Below, piece by piece: positions 16,878-25,145 of a stretch of DNA of 64,000 nucleotides. The position numbers were made by a program, and so were the translations under genes. Each line of letters opens with the position of its first letter. The first letter of the stretch is position 1. The stretch is from CALHVX01 sp051027215. GTDB lineage: Bacteria; Pseudomonadota; Gammaproteobacteria; Pseudomonadales; Azotimanducaceae. The stretch is from contig JBPCXR010000029.1 in NCBI GenBank assembly GCA_051027215.1, positions 131,137 to 195,136 on the forward strand, in the 5' to 3' direction. The notes beneath the pieces are model-generated. The model had not been told where the DNA came from, did no database searches, and worked only from the letters and a program-made list of their open reading frames with translations.

Positions 16878-17843
16878 GTGAAAAAGGATGCGCGCATCGG
16901 TTTCGCCGGCACACCGCCGTTCGCCAAGTCAATTCTGTCGGCGCTCGTGGCCGCGGACTACCGTCCGTGCGTTGTCTATTCACAACCGGATCGCCCCAGT
17001 GGCCGTGGTCGAAAGCTCTTACCAAGCCCGGTTAAAGCCTTAGCCAACACGCTAGATATACCGGTAGAAACACCGCGTAGCCTGCGTAATGAAGCGCAAC
17101 AACAACTGTTTGTCGAGCATGAACTGGATCTGTTCATCGTTGCGGCATATGGCTTGATCTTGCCCCAGGCAATACTCGATGCGCCACGTTTTGGCTGCTT
17201 AAACGTACACGCATCTTTGCTACCACGCTGGCGCGGCGCAGCGCCAATCGAGCGTGCGATCATGGCTGGCGATTCAGAGACCGGCGTTGCGCTAATGCAA
17301 ATGGACGCCGGGCTCGACACCGGACCGGTACATCGACTCGTACCAATGCCGATCGATGGACGCACAACCGGCGGGAGCCTCGAAGCAGCCCTTGCACAGT
17401 TGGGCGCAACAGCACTGCTTGAGCTGTTGCCGCAATTCGAAACAAGTTTGCCAACGGTGCAAGCAACGCAAGGGGTCACCTACGCCGACAAGCTGCAACC
17501 CGCAGACTCGCTCATCGATTGGCAACATAGCGCGGCCAGCATCGACCGTCAGGTGCGTGCTCTGAGCGAACGTCAGCCTGCTCGCACTGCCCTTGGAGAC
17601 CTGCAGATTCAAATACTCGCTGCCGAAGCAAGCGACGAGCCAACGCCAACACTGCCAGCTGGCGGCATTTTGCAACTGCACAAGAAGGGCCTACTGATCG
17701 CCACCGGCGATGGCACACTGAAAGTCACCCTGGCACAGCTCAACCGCGGCAAAGGGCAGCCACTGACCGCCGCTGACCTGGCAAACGGCTATGCCAAGGT
17801 GCTCAAGACCGGCGCTATTTTGGATTCGGCGCTGCCCGAGTGA
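16878..17843 (+). CDS. fmt: Methionyl-tRNA formyltransferase
   Basis: Formylates Met-tRNA(fMet) using 10-formyltetrahydrofolate. 321 residues from GTG 16878. N-terminal catalytic domain with FAGTPPFAKSIL, the catalytic triad N109, H111 and D147, and SLLPRWRGAAPIERAI; a C-terminal OB-like tRNA-binding domain follows. Its stop overlaps the GTG start of rsmB by four bases. Confidence 0.97.
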   Translation: MKKDARIGFAGTPPFAKSILSALVAADYRPCVVYSQPDRPSGRGRKLLPSPVKALANTLDIPVETPRSLRNEAQQQLFVEHELDLFIVAAYGLILPQAILDAPRFGCLNVHASLLPRWRGAAPIERAIMAGDSETGVALMQMDAGLDTGPVHRLVPMPIDGRTTGGSLEAALAQLGATALLELLPQFETSLPTVQATQGVTYADKLQPADSLIDWQHSAASIDRQVRALSERQPARTALGDLQIQILAAEASDEPTPTLPAGGILQLHKKGLLIATGDGTLKVTLAQLNRGKGQPLTAADLANGYAKVLKTGAILDSALPE

Positions 17844-19180
17844 GTAAGCACAAAGCCGGCACCCGCCAAACAGAGGATGGCCACCAGGATCGGTTGATCG
17901 CAGCATGGGGCCTGTCAGGCGTGCTCAAGCACGGGCGGACGCTGGACCAGTTCGAAAAAGCCCAGCCGCTATCGCCCTTGGCGACAGAGCTACTCTACGG
18001 CAGCTGCCGCCACTACTACTCGTTGGCTGCCCACGTAGGTCCATTGCTCAGTCAACCAATACGCAAGAAGGACTTAGATGTCTGGGCTCTACTGATAGTG
18101 GGTGCTTACCAACTATTGCATACCCGGGTTCCTGACCACGCGGCCATAGCCGCCACCGTGGCCGCTAGCCAGGCCCTGCGGCAGCCCTGGGCAAAGGGCT
18201 TGGTGAACGGCTGCCTGCGCTCTTTGCAACGTGCCAACAGGGAAATTGCGGCTCCCGGCAACGACCTTCCGGATGCTTTAGACCAGCAGCTACAGCGAAT
18301 CTACGGCGCAGACTACCCGGCGTTGGCAGCAGCGCTGCTACAGCGAGCGCCCATGGCGCTGCGAGTTAACGTCTGCCAGCACAGTGGCGCGCAGTACGGT
18401 GCTCAACTGACCGCCGCTGGCTTGGCCTTTCGCAGCGGGCACGCTGCCGAAACACTGATTCTGGCAACGCCGGTCCCAGCCGCGACCCTGCCCGGCTACG
18501 GCACCGGTGCCGTATCGGTACAGGATGCCGGCGCTCAATTAGCGATAGCTGCGCTGGACCAGCTCCTACCCCAGGCCACTGATGGCCCGCTGCGCATACT
18601 CGACGCCTGCGCGGCACCGGGGGGCAAGCTGTTTCATCTGATCGAGCGCCTGCAAGGGAACGGCCACCAAGCCCAGTTCACTGCTTTGGAGCAAAGCCCG
18701 CCACGGCTCGCGCATCTACAGGAGGAGGCTGCTCGCCTGGGTCACGCTCTGGACTCGAATCTCACCCTATTACAGGGCGATGCCCGTAATCGCGACTGGT
18801 GGGACGGTGCTGAGTTCGACCTGATACTGCTGGATGCACCTTGCACCGGTTCTGGAACCCTGCGGCGCCATCCGGACATTAAGTTGTTGCGCGACTTCAG
18901 CAAATTAGACGACGACATCGCCGTGCAAAACGCGTTGCTAGCCAATTTGTTGCCGCTGCTGCGCCCCGGCGCGGCCATGCTCTACGCCACTTGTTCTATT
19001 CTTCCAGCAGAGAACGATGCCCGCATCGGCAGAGCGCTGAAGCAGGCGGGTCCGGGTCGTTACCGATCCGTGGCCCTAGACCTACCCACGGGTGGGTCAA
19101 CGGAAAGGGGTTGGCAATTGTTGCCGACAGATCCAGATACAGATGGCTTTTACTATGCCGGGCTAGTGAACCTAAAATAG
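17840..19180 (+). CDS. rsmB: 16S rRNA (cytosine-967 C5) methyltransferase
   Basis: 446 residues. The N-terminal third is a NusB-like RNA-binding domain (VGAYQLLHTRVPDHAAI), the rest a SAM-dependent NOL1/Nop2/Sun methyltransferase with DACAAPGGK (SAM loop), the releasing cysteine near residue 335 (LLDAPCTGSGTLRRHPD) and the nucleophilic cysteine near residue 385 (YATCSILPAEN). Starts at GTG 17840 inside the fmt stop. Followed by trkA after about 100 bases. Confidence 0.96.
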   Translation: MSKHKAGTRQTEDGHQDRLIAAWGLSGVLKHGRTLDQFEKAQPLSPLATELLYGSCRHYYSLAAHVGPLLSQPIRKKDLDVWALLIVGAYQLLHTRVPDHAAIAATVAASQALRQPWAKGLVNGCLRSLQRANREIAAPGNDLPDALDQQLQRIYGADYPALAAALLQRAPMALRVNVCQHSGAQYGAQLTAAGLAFRSGHAAETLILATPVPAATLPGYGTGAVSVQDAGAQLAIAALDQLLPQATDGPLRILDACAAPGGKLFHLIERLQGNGHQAQFTALEQSPPRLAHLQEEAARLGHALDSNLTLLQGDARNRDWWDGAEFDLILLDAPCTGSGTLRRHPDIKLLRDFSKLDDDIAVQNALLANLLPLLRPGAAMLYATCSILPAENDARIGRALKQAGPGRYRSVALDLPTGGSTERGWQLLPTDPDTDGFYYAGLVNLK

Positions 19181-19285
19181 CGCGCCGGCCGCTAACCGAG
19201 AACCTTGCCATGACAATGCCCAGCTACGCGCCACTCTCTATGGCGCCGGAATATTCATGCCGCTAGAACAGGCACCGGGTCTGCT

Positions 19286-20659
19286 ATGAAAATCGTCATC
19301 ATCGGTGCCGGCCAGGTTGGCGGGACTCTGGCAGAGAACTTGGCGAATGAGGCGTTCGACATCACCCTCATCGACCTCGACGCCAATCGCCTGCAAGAAC
19401 TGCGTGACCGCTTAGACATTCAAACCGTTCATGGCCACGGCTCGCATCCGGACGTACTAAGGCGCGCTGGCGCTGACGATGCCGACATGCTCATTGCTGC
19501 AACGGCGAGCGACGAAGTCAACATGGTCGCCTGCCAAGTCTGCTATTCACTGTTCAAGATCCCCACGAAAATTGCCCGCATTCGGTCCTCGTCATATCTT
19601 TCCAGAGACGGCTTCTTCGACTCCGAGCATATGCCCATAGATGTGCTCATCAACCCAGAAGAAGTCGTGACCGAACATATTCAACAACTGCTCACGCATC
19701 CGGGTGCGCTACAGGTGCTCAACTTTTCTGAAGGCCGTGTTCAGCTTGTTGCAGTTAAGGCTTACTACGGTGGCCCATTGGTGGGACAAGAGTTGCGTTT
19801 CCTGCGACAACACATGCCAAAGGTTGATACCCGAGTTGCTGCGATATTTCGCCGCGGTCGCGCCATCATTCCCCAGGGCAACACGGTAATCGAAGCCGAC
19901 GATGAGGTATTCTTTCTCGCGGCAGCAAAACACATCAACGCAGTCATGGGTGAACTGCGACGCGTCGAACGTCCGTTTAAGCGCGTCATTATCGCTGGCG
20001 GTGGTAACATTGGCATACGTCTGGCACGGGCAGTAGAAGAAGACTTTTCAGTCAAGCTCATCGAATACGATCGCGCCCGATGCGTCGAGTTGGCAGAATC
20101 GCTAACCCGAGCTGTCGTGCTCAACGGCGACGCCACCGATCGGGATTTGCTCCTGGAAGAGAACATCGAACAGTGCGATGCCTTTTGCGCTGTGACCAAC
20201 GATGACGAAGTCAACATTATGTCCTCGCTGTTGGCAAAGCGGCTGGGTGTACGCCAAGTTATGACGCTGATTGGCAAACCCGCATACGTAGACTTAGTGC
20301 AAGGCGGCGACATAGACATAGCCATTTCTCCGCAACAAGCAACGACCAGCTCTCTACTCACCCATGTACGCCGCGCCGATGTCGCTATGGTGCACAGCCT
20401 ACGACGCGGAGCAGCCGAAGCCATGGAAGCCATCGCCCACGGCGACGAGAAGACCTCGAAAGTTGTTGGTCGCGCCATTAGTGAGATCGACTTGCCACCA
20501 GGCAGCAGCATTGGTGCCATCGTGCGCGGCGACCAAGTGCTCATTGCTCACGACGATGTGGTCGTGGAAAGCGATGACCATGTAATTCTTTTCATGGTGG
20601 ACAAGAAACAGGTGTCGGCGGTGGAACGGCTGTTCCAGGTCGGCGTCGGCTTCTTTTAG
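19286..20659 (+). CDS. trkA: Trk potassium uptake regulator TrkA
   Basis: Cytosolic NAD(H)-binding gating subunit of the Trk potassium channel. 457 residues with two RCK units: Rossmann loops GAGQVGGTLAENL (start) and GGGNIGIRLARAVEED (about residue 237), each followed by a TrkA_C domain. Full family length. Directly upstream of trkH, so the complete uptake system can be made from one mRNA; in Pseudomonas trkH is elsewhere. Confidence 0.97.
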   Translation: MKIVIIGAGQVGGTLAENLANEAFDITLIDLDANRLQELRDRLDIQTVHGHGSHPDVLRRAGADDADMLIAATASDEVNMVACQVCYSLFKIPTKIARIRSSSYLSRDGFFDSEHMPIDVLINPEEVVTEHIQQLLTHPGALQVLNFSEGRVQLVAVKAYYGGPLVGQELRFLRQHMPKVDTRVAAIFRRGRAIIPQGNTVIEADDEVFFLAAAKHINAVMGELRRVERPFKRVIIAGGGNIGIRLARAVEEDFSVKLIEYDRARCVELAESLTRAVVLNGDATDRDLLLEENIEQCDAFCAVTNDDEVNIMSSLLAKRLGVRQVMTLIGKPAYVDLVQGGDIDIAISPQQATTSSLLTHVRRADVAMVHSLRRGAAEAMEAIAHGDEKTSKVVGRAISEIDLPPGSSIGAIVRGDQVLIAHDDVVVESDDHVILFMVDKKQVSAVERLFQVGVGFF

Positions 20660-20678
20660 CGCACGGCTAGTAGCAACC

Positions 20679-22118
20679 ATGCACCTGGCTGTCATCACTC
20701 GTGTTACCGGCATCCTGCTAACGCTGTTTAGCATTGCACTGCTGTCGCCAGTGATCGTTGCCTGGTTGTACGACGAAAACACTATCGGAACATTCGTCAT
20801 TTCCTTTGCCGTAACGTTGGCGGCTGGATTGCTAATGTGGTTGGTGCCGCGAGACCGCCGTGAGCTGCGCGCCGGTGACGGCTTCTTAATCACCGTGCTG
20901 TTCTATCTTGGCCTCGGGTTATTCGGCGCTTTGCCGCTCTATTTGTTCGACGAGCTGCGCTCATCGTTTACCAACGCCGCGTTTGAGTCCTTGTCAGGAC
21001 TGACCACCACTGGTGCCACTGTCTACACTGGATTGGATGCGCTGCCGCGATCGATCTTGTTTTATCGGCAGCTACTTCAATGGTTAGGCGGCATGGGCAT
21101 CATCGTGTTGGCCGTCGCCATTTTACCGATGCTTGGCATCGGTGGAATGCAGCTCTACCGAGCAGAGTCCCCGGGACCGACTAAAGACAAGATTACCCCG
21201 CGCATTACCGAGACGGCGAAAGCACTCTGGTACATTTATTTAGGCCTGACCATCGCCTGTGCGTTGTCGTACTGGGCTACCGGCATGACGCCCTTCGACG
21301 CAATCTGCCACAGCTTCTCGACCGTTGCCATTGGCGGCTTTTCTACCCACGACGCCAGCATGGGCTACTTTGACAGCCCTGCCATTGAGTCGGTGGCCGT
21401 ACTCTTCATGATCATCTCTGGCGTGAACTTTGGGTTGCACTTTACGGTGGTGAGCCGTCGACGGCCCTACTTTTACTTGCAGGACCCCGAGTTTCGCATG
21501 TACATGTTCGTGCTTGGGGCCGTCTCGGCCATTGTCGTGTGGGTGTTGTTCAGCAATCAAACCACCAACGATCCTTTGCGTGATGGGATCTTCCAGGTGG
21601 TGTCTATCGCCACCACCACTGGCTTTACCACCAAAGATTTTAGTAGCTGGCCGTCTGTTGCGCCCATCGTTCTCCTGCTGGCGGCTTTTGCTGGAGGCTG
21701 CGCGGGTTCTACTGCCGGTGGGATCAAAATGATTCGCGTATTGCTGATTTATCTACAGGGCATGCGGGAGGTACGCAGACTCATTCATCCCAATGGCGTG
21801 TTCCCCATAAAGCTCGGACGTCAGCTAGTACCGGACCGGGTGGTCGAAGCCGTTTGGAGTTTTTTCTCGGTCTACGTCATATTGTTCCTGACGATGCTTA
21901 CCTTGCTCATGCTCATCGCGCCCATCGACTTCATGACCGCTTTCTCCGCCGTCGGCGCTTGTTTGAACAACCTTGGGCCGGGCTTGGGTGAAGTGGCATT
22001 GAACTACGGCAGCCTGCCTATCGCGGCAAAGTGGCTGTTGATCTTTGCCATGCTGCTAGGCCGATTGGAGATCTTCACCCTGCTGGTGTTGTTAACGCCG
22101 GCGTTCTGGCGCCGCTAA
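20679..22118 (+). CDS. trkH: Trk potassium channel membrane subunit TrkH
   Basis: Potassium channel-like transporter of the inner membrane, 479 residues. The four pore-loop repeats each have a filter glycine: LSGLTTTGATVYTG, STVAIGGFSTHD, SIATTTGFTTKDFS and GACLNNLGPGLGEV. LQWLGGMGIIVLAVAILPMLGIGGMQL and AGGCAGSTAGGIKMIR are characteristic. 19 bases after trkA; converges on lpxL with a 23-base gap in which I see no terminator. Confidence 0.97.
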   Translation: MHLAVITRVTGILLTLFSIALLSPVIVAWLYDENTIGTFVISFAVTLAAGLLMWLVPRDRRELRAGDGFLITVLFYLGLGLFGALPLYLFDELRSSFTNAAFESLSGLTTTGATVYTGLDALPRSILFYRQLLQWLGGMGIIVLAVAILPMLGIGGMQLYRAESPGPTKDKITPRITETAKALWYIYLGLTIACALSYWATGMTPFDAICHSFSTVAIGGFSTHDASMGYFDSPAIESVAVLFMIISGVNFGLHFTVVSRRRPYFYLQDPEFRMYMFVLGAVSAIVVWVLFSNQTTNDPLRDGIFQVVSIATTTGFTTKDFSSWPSVAPIVLLLAAFAGGCAGSTAGGIKMIRVLLIYLQGMREVRRLIHPNGVFPIKLGRQLVPDRVVEAVWSFFSVYVILFLTMLTLLMLIAPIDFMTAFSAVGACLNNLGPGLGEVALNYGSLPIAAKWLLIFAMLLGRLEIFTLLVLLTPAFWRR

Positions 22119-22141
22119 CCGGTCCCCACCCAGCTACCAGG

Positions 22142-23092
22142 TCAATAAAGCTTCTTGGCTCCGGGCGGCGGTCGCTTAAAGCGCTTGTAACCCCACTGGT
22201 ACTGAGCTGGCGCGCGCTGCACCAAGGACTCTATTGCAGCGTTCATCGCCTCGGCGCTTACTGTTGGGTCAGGATCGGCAATCTGCTCATCTACCTGTTG
22301 TACCACCAGCTCAAAGCCCTGCTCAGTCCGTAACAAGGCTGCCACCAACACTGTCGGCTCGGTTCGTTGGATCAATCGGTGCGCCAACGTCATGGTTAAG
22401 GCCGGTTGCCCGAAGAACGGCGCATACACGCCAGCGCTGGGCTCCGGCACCTGGTCGGGGAGTATGGCAACCAACCCCCCCTCATCCAGAGCGGTGAGCA
22501 GCCCCTTCAAACCACTGCGGTCGATCGGCAGCAGCCGTGCGCCATTGCGCTCTCGCGCTTGCCGTATGGGGACGTCGAGACTCACCAGCTTGGGTGGGTT
22601 ATAGAGGGCTGTCACACCATAAGTACCCAAATACAAGCTCAACAGCTCCCAGTTTCCCAGGTGGGGTACTAGCAACAATGTTCCGCTAGCAGAGTTCTGC
22701 TGTGTTCCATCCGCCGTGGCGTGGTCCAACAAGACCCGTGCCGCTCGATCGTCGATCATTGCCGCCCAACGCTCTCGCGGCCAATACCAAACCATCCCCT
22801 GCTCGGCCACCAGCCAGGCCGTCTGCTTGGCGCAACTGCGAGCGAGACGTCGCTGCTCGGCCTTAGTCAGGTCGGGCCTACAGTGGCCAAGATTGGTTAA
22901 CGCAACTTTTTTGCCGCGGGTTCCCAGGTACCACGATAGCGTTGCAAACAGCCCTAACAGTCCTCGCGCCAGCGTCAGTGGAAACTGCGACAGGCCCCAG
23001 AATAGCCCGCGCACCACCAGGCCCGCGATCCGGCCAGGGCGGCGGGTTCGGTTGCGCATACGGCGGCGCACGGGCGCCTGCTCAGTGCTCAA
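22142..23092 (-). CDS. LpxL/HtrB-family lipid A acyltransferase
   Basis: Inner-membrane acyltransferase of the lysophospholipid/lipid A family that adds a secondary acyl chain. 316 residues. Catalytic HX4E motif H144-E149 in LLVPHLGNWELL; a later RNGARLLPIDRSGLKGLL and LPDQVPEPSAGVYAPFFGQPA follow the family pattern. TTG start overlaps the tag stop by four bases (TTGA), which supports this unusual start; an in-frame ATG at 23059 is the alternative. Same neighbour (tag) as in Pseudomonas. The exact acyl specificity (LpxL or LpxM) cannot be read from sequence alone. Confidence 0.9.
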   Translation of the reverse strand: MSTEQAPVRRRMRNRTRRPGRIAGLVVRGLFWGLSQFPLTLARGLLGLFATLSWYLGTRGKKVALTNLGHCRPDLTKAEQRRLARSCAKQTAWLVAEQGMVWYWPRERWAAMIDDRAARVLLDHATADGTQQNSASGTLLLVPHLGNWELLSLYLGTYGVTALYNPPKLVSLDVPIRQARERNGARLLPIDRSGLKGLLTALDEGGLVAILPDQVPEPSAGVYAPFFGQPALTMTLAHRLIQRTEPTVLVAALLRTEQGFELVVQQVDEQIADPDPTVSAEAMNAAIESLVQRAPAQYQWGYKRFKRPPPGAKKLY

Positions 23093-23703
23093 GATTGGCC
23101 CAGCGGAAAATGCTGGGGGTTAAGTCCCTGGCCTAGGCGCGTGCAGGGTTGATGCCGATGGCATGAAACGAAGTGATCGTTTACTAACCCCGCACTCTGC
23201 ATAAATGCGTAACAAATCGTCGGTCCGACGAACTTGTACCCGCGCCCCTTGAGGGCTTTGGACATGGCTTGGGCAGCATCAGTCTTGCTCGGCACATCGC
23301 CCAGAGCCTCGGGCTGGTTTACCTGAGGGGCAAAATCTACGAACGCCCAGAGCGTTTCGGCCAAGCCGTTATCCAGCGATCGGGTGATCTTGGCATTGCT
23401 AATCAACGCCTCCAGCTTGCCTCGGTGCCGAATCAAACCAGCATCCTTAAGCCAGCTAGTTACATTGCGCGAGCTCGCCCGGGCGAGGCGATCGATGTCA
23501 AACTCAAAGAAGCGCTCCTGCATCCGCTCTCGCTTGCGCAATACCGTGAGCCAAGACAGACCCGCCTGCATGCCTTCGAGCATGAGGCGCTCAAATATTG
23601 CCTGCTCATTCGTGACCGGCACTCCCCACTCTTCATCATGGTATTGAACGTACAACGGATCCGAGCCGCACCAGCTGCAGCGCTCTTTTTTGACCGTGCT
23701 CAT
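23089..23703 (-). CDS. tag: DNA-3-methyladenine glycosylase I
   Basis: Base-excision repair enzyme for 3-methyladenine. 204 residues from ATG 23703. N-terminal CSWCGSDPLYVQYHDEEWG and C-terminal VNDHFVSCHRHQPC provide the zinc-binding cysteines and histidines of the family; EGMQAGLSWLTVLRKRE and GYKFVGPTICYAFMQSAGLVNDH are diagnostic. Overlaps lpxL by four bases. In Pseudomonas glyQ and glyS precede tag; they are absent here. Confidence 0.96.
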   Translation of the reverse strand: MSTVKKERCSWCGSDPLYVQYHDEEWGVPVTNEQAIFERLMLEGMQAGLSWLTVLRKRERMQERFFEFDIDRLARASSRNVTSWLKDAGLIRHRGKLEALISNAKITRSLDNGLAETLWAFVDFAPQVNQPEALGDVPSKTDAAQAMSKALKGRGYKFVGPTICYAFMQSAGLVNDHFVSCHRHQPCTRLGQGLNPQHFPLGQS

Positions 23704-23760
23704 TTGATCCCTTAGATTGCAGTCCCGGCACACGAGGCTGGCACCGAACCTGAGATAACG

Positions 23761-24366
23761 ATGTTCAGACTCATTCTGCTGGATCGCGATGGCGTAATTA
23801 ATGAAGACTCGCCGGACTATATCAAGTCCGCTGCTGAGTGGCGCCCGATCCCTGGGTCGCTAGAAGCGATCGCCTCGTTGCGTAGCGAAGGTAGACTCGT
23901 AGGCGTGTGCACCAATCAGTCCGGCATAGGTCGCGGCATTTTCACAACCCAGGCCCTGGCGCAAATCCACGAAACCATGCACGAGGCGCTACGCACCCGA
24001 CAATCCGACCTGTCAGCGTTAGTGTTTTGCCCCCATCACCCGGAAGACGGCTGCCGGTGCCGTAAACCAGCGCCCGGAATGCTCCTGAAGCTCATGCAAG
24101 GTCTACAGGTTGCAGCCAACGCCACGTGCTTCGTGGGCGATTCGATGTCGGATCTACTGGCCGCCCAGCAGGCAGGTGTACAACCCATTTTGGTGCGCAC
24201 AGGCAAGGGTGCAGAAACCGAAGAGGAACTCGTCAAAGGCCAAGTGCCCGCTTCGGTGAATGTCATGGGCGCGCCAAAGTCTGGCAGTCGACCGCCTATC
24301 GTATTCGACGACCTGCAAGCGGTTGCCAGCGCGTTGCTCAGTGACAAGGTCGCGGAGACCAGTTGA
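23761..24366 (+). CDS. gmhB: D-glycero-beta-D-manno-heptose-1,7-bisphosphate 7-phosphatase
   Basis: HAD phosphatase of the ADP-heptose pathway for LPS core. 201 residues. Nucleophile D8 and acid/base D10 in LLDRDGVINED; structural zinc ligands C90, H92, C98 and C100 in CPHHPEDGCRCRKPAPGML; CFVGDSMSDLLAAQQAG near the end of the core. The stop overlaps the TTG start of plsC by four bases. Confidence 0.95.
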   Translation: MFRLILLDRDGVINEDSPDYIKSAAEWRPIPGSLEAIASLRSEGRLVGVCTNQSGIGRGIFTTQALAQIHETMHEALRTRQSDLSALVFCPHHPEDGCRCRKPAPGMLLKLMQGLQVAANATCFVGDSMSDLLAAQQAGVQPILVRTGKGAETEEELVKGQVPASVNVMGAPKSGSRPPIVFDDLQAVASALLSDKVAETS

Positions 24367-25145
24367 AGTTCATTCAAAACCTCAGAGCCACGTTGTTCTA
24401 CGTCGGCTACAGTTTCATCACCATTGTCTGGGGCACGCTGTCGATTGTGCTCGGATGGCTCATGCCATATCGCCTACGCTTCGGGTTCATCATTGGCCTT
24501 TGGACTCGCATGATTCTGCTGTGGCTGCGAATAACCTGCGGCGTACGTCACGAGGTAGACGGGCTAGAGAACATTCCTGCAAAGCCCTGCATCTTGTTCG
24601 CAAAGCACGAGAGCACATGGGAGACCCTGGCTTTGCAAACGCTGTTTGCCCCACAGGCGACCATCATCAAGCGGGAGCTCTTAAACATTCCCTTCTTCGG
24701 TTGGGCGTTCCGGCTATTGCGCCCCATCGCCATTAACCGCAACGAACCGCGCAAAGCGCTCAAACAGCTAATACGTGAAGGCCGAGACCGGTTGGACAAC
24801 GGCATCTGGGTGTTGGTGTTTCCTGAAGGCACTCGCACAGAACCAGGCGAGGTTAAGGATTTTCAAGCCGGTGGCGGTGTACTCGCGGCATCGGTAGGTG
24901 CACCGGTGTTAATCGTGGCACACAATGCTGGCCGCCACTGGCCAGCGCATCAGTTCACCAAAAATCCTGGCGTTGTGAGAGTCAGCATCGCGCCACCACT
25001 CGATACCACCGGCCTTAGCGCGAAACAGATCAATCAAGCCGCCCGCGAGCAGCTCGAATCGTTAACTCGTTCGCTAAATCAAACGTCGAGATTCACCACC
25101 GATAGCGCATTGGTTTCGATAAACTCTCGACGTGGTTCAACCTGA
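24363..25145 (+). CDS. plsC: 1-acyl-sn-glycerol-3-phosphate acyltransferase
   Basis: Makes phosphatidic acid in phospholipid synthesis. 260 residues from TTG 24363. N-terminal membrane helices (about residues 10-58); the catalytic motif is H82-x4-E87 (KHESTWET), glutamate instead of the common aspartate, as in related PlsC proteins beside gyrB; FPEGTR at 153-158. The last 22 codons are antisense to the end of gyrB, a 67-base tail-to-tail overlap. Confidence 0.93.
   Translation: MKFIQNLRATLFYVGYSFITIVWGTLSIVLGWLMPYRLRFGFIIGLWTRMILLWLRITCGVRHEVDGLENIPAKPCILFAKHESTWETLALQTLFAPQATIIKRELLNIPFFGWAFRLLRPIAINRNEPRKALKQLIREGRDRLDNGIWVLVFPEGTRTEPGEVKDFQAGGGVLAASVGAPVLIVAHNAGRHWPAHQFTKNPGVVRVSIAPPLDTTGLSAKQINQAAREQLESLTRSLNQTSRFTTDSALVSINSRRGST

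Noticed and set aside
19765..20544. A 259-codon minus-strand open frame inside trkA
   Set aside because: Rich in Ser, Arg and Thr with no motif; it is the mirror of the trkA coding frame.
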